This document shows, piece by piece, positions 62,993-64,000 of a stretch of 64,000 nt of DNA. Origin of the DNA: DASVTR01 sp033855775 (GTDB lineage: Bacteria > Acidobacteriota > Blastocatellia > Pyrinomonadales > Pyrinomonadaceae); NCBI GenBank assembly GCA_033855775.1, contig JAWVFT010000119.1, positions 62,001 through 126,000 on the forward strand, written 5' to 3'. The position numbers were made by a program, and so were the translations under genes. Each line of letters opens with the position of its first letter. Within the stretch, counting starts at the first letter, position 1. Under the pieces are notes generated by a model. That model searched no databases, had not been told where the DNA came from, and worked only from the letters and a program-made list of their open reading frames with translations.

Positions 62993-64000
62993 ATGAGCAA
63001 ACGTGATTACTATGAAGTGCTGGGCGTCAGCCGCACAGCGAACGAAGCGGAGATTAAGAGCGCTTATCGCCGCCTCGCCGTGCGTTATCACCCGGACAAA
63101 AATCCGGGCGATGCCGAGGCCGAAGAAAAGTTTAAGGAGGCCGCGGAGTCTTATTCGATTCTCTCCGATGCCGAGCAGCGTCGTCGTTATGACAACTTCG
63201 GCCACGCGGGCGTGTCGAGCAGCGGCGCGGGCGCAAGCTGGGGCGCGCAGGGATTCGGCGGCATCGAAGACATCCTCGGCGACCTCTTCGGGTTCGGCGA
63301 TGTCTTTGGCGGCGGGCGTTCCGGCTCCCGCCGCAGCGCCGCACAAAGGGGCGCAGACCTGCGTTATGACCTTGAGATAGCTTTGGAAGAAGCCGCCGCC
63401 GGGATGACCGCGCAGTTGCGGATTCCGCGCCTTGAGGCGTGCGAGAAGTGCAAGGGCAGCGGGGCTGCGGAAGGCACGCAGCCGGAAAACTGCCAGACGT
63501 GCGCGGGCGCGGGGCAGGTTCGTTATCAACAGGGCTTCTTCTCCGTGGCTCGCACGTGCGCTGCGTGTCGCGGCACGGGGCGCGTTATCAAGTCGCCCTG
63601 CGACGGTTGCCGTGGGGCTGGCCGCATCGAAAAAGAGAAGACGATGGAGGTGAAGATTCCGGCGGGTGTCGAGACGGGCTCGCGGCTGCGGATTGCCGGT
63701 GAAGGCGAAGCGGGCATGCAGGGCGGCGCGACCGGCGACCTCTACGTCGTCATCCACGTCAAAGAGCACGAGCAGTTTGAACGACAGGGCAACAACCTTT
63801 ATTGCTCCGTGCCCATCACCTTCGCGCAGGCAGCGCTCGGCGCGGAAGCGACCGTGCCGACGCTGGACGGGCAGCAGCAAGTGAAAATTCCTGCGGGGAC
63901 GCAGACCGGCTCTGTCTTTCGTTTGAAGGGGCAGGGCATTCCGATGCTCGGCGGGCGCGGGCGCGGCGACCTCTTCGTCTCCGTCACGGTCATCACGCCG
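62993..64000 (+). CDS. dnaJ: Chaperone DnaJ (3' end outside window)
   Basis: Hsp40 co-chaperone that delivers substrates to DnaK and triggers ATP hydrolysis. The frame is open to the window end (336 residues seen). The J domain (1-70) has YYEVLGVSRTANEAEIKSAY and the HPD motif in YHPDKNPGD. A Gly-rich region follows, then four zinc-binding CxxCxGxG repeats (CEKCKGSG, CQTCAGAG, CAACRGTG, CDGCRGAG), then the beta-sandwich GDLYVVIHVKEHEQFERQGN. This is a type I DnaJ. The ribosome-binding site (AACGAG) is weak. Confidence 0.96.
   Translation, partial: MSKRDYYEVLGVSRTANEAEIKSAYRRLAVRYHPDKNPGDAEAEEKFKEAAESYSILSDAEQRRRYDNFGHAGVSSSGAGASWGAQGFGGIEDILGDLFGFGDVFGGGRSGSRRSAAQRGADLRYDLEIALEEAAAGMTAQLRIPRLEACEKCKGSGAAEGTQPENCQTCAGAGQVRYQQGFFSVARTCAACRGTGRVIKSPCDGCRGAGRIEKEKTMEVKIPAGVETGSRLRIAGEGEAGMQGGATGDLYVVIHVKEHEQFERQGNNLYCSVPITFAQAALGAEATVPTLDGQQQVKIPAGTQTGSVFRLKGQGIPMLGGRGRGDLFVSVTVITP

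Overview
The window looks like a chromosomal segment of a Gram-negative, GC-rich (about 60% by eye) bacterium, most likely an Acidobacteriota of the Blastocatellia/Pyrinomonadales type. That placement is an inference. It rests on lipid A and Kdo genes (lpxK, waaA), a split trp cluster carrying a cyclophilin, a zinc-ribbon Ser/Thr kinase, a DnaI-like ATPase, and an EF-P of the 'TPGNLR' loop type. No phage, transposase, rRNA or CRISPR array is visible. Almost all content is housekeeping.

Layout. 1-9118: tryptophan cluster trpE(partial)-cyclophilin-trpG-trpD-trpC-trpF, then a receiver-GGDEF protein, then trpB-trpA. 9250-12401: a small unknown protein, recA with a palindromic candidate SOS box, and an MtaD/SAH-deaminase-type amidohydrolase. 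12826-12898: tRNA-Phe(GAA) behind a consensus promoter. 13000-20146: a small cyclic-phosphate-type receiver protein, a fused alcohol dehydrogenase/Gfo-Idh-MocA oxidoreductase, a large beta-propeller protein of unknown role, a DnaI/DnaC-like ATPase and a secreted unknown protein. 20330-25475: carB, a mog/moaB-type gene, nuoA and nuoB. 25683-29549: ECF sigma factor with zinc-finger/FecR anti-sigma, a secreted unknown protein and a haem-binding-domain protein. 29560-33152 (minus): rpmE, DUF1385 gene, prfA, histidine phosphatase. 33521-46195: the rest of complex I (nuoC, small ORF, nuoD, an allA-like gene, nuoH-I-J-K-L-M-N). 46448-48831: family 2/21 glycosyltransferase plus radical SAM protein. 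48910-51315: atpZ-like, atpI-like, atpB, atpE. 51740-58222: Ser/Thr kinase, then on the minus strand SprT-like protease, dodecin, efp, waaA, lpxK. 58856-64000: heat-shock operon hrcA-grpE-dnaK-dnaJ(partial).

The most unusual signal is not a gene. About nineteen intergenic gaps hold long imperfect palindromes whose arms are runs of degenerate, roughly 7-base units (for example GTGACGA repeats opposite TCACTCG repeats). Several sequence families exist, but within one element the two arms match each other as inverted copies. They fill nearly every junction of the complex I operon, usually beginning at or inside the upstream stop codon and ending within a few bases of the downstream start codon. 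They often leave no Shine-Dalgarno sequence. They may be mobile or self-copying repeats, RNA processing or stability hairpins, or both.

The gene clusters make sense as pathways: tryptophan synthesis; proton- or sodium-linked complex I and ATP synthase membrane parts (both only partly encoded here: no nuoE/F/G and no F1 genes); outer-membrane Kdo-lipid A; and protein folding. Start codons were moved inward from the longest reading frame wherever the extension was encoded only by repeat sequence or lacked family similarity.
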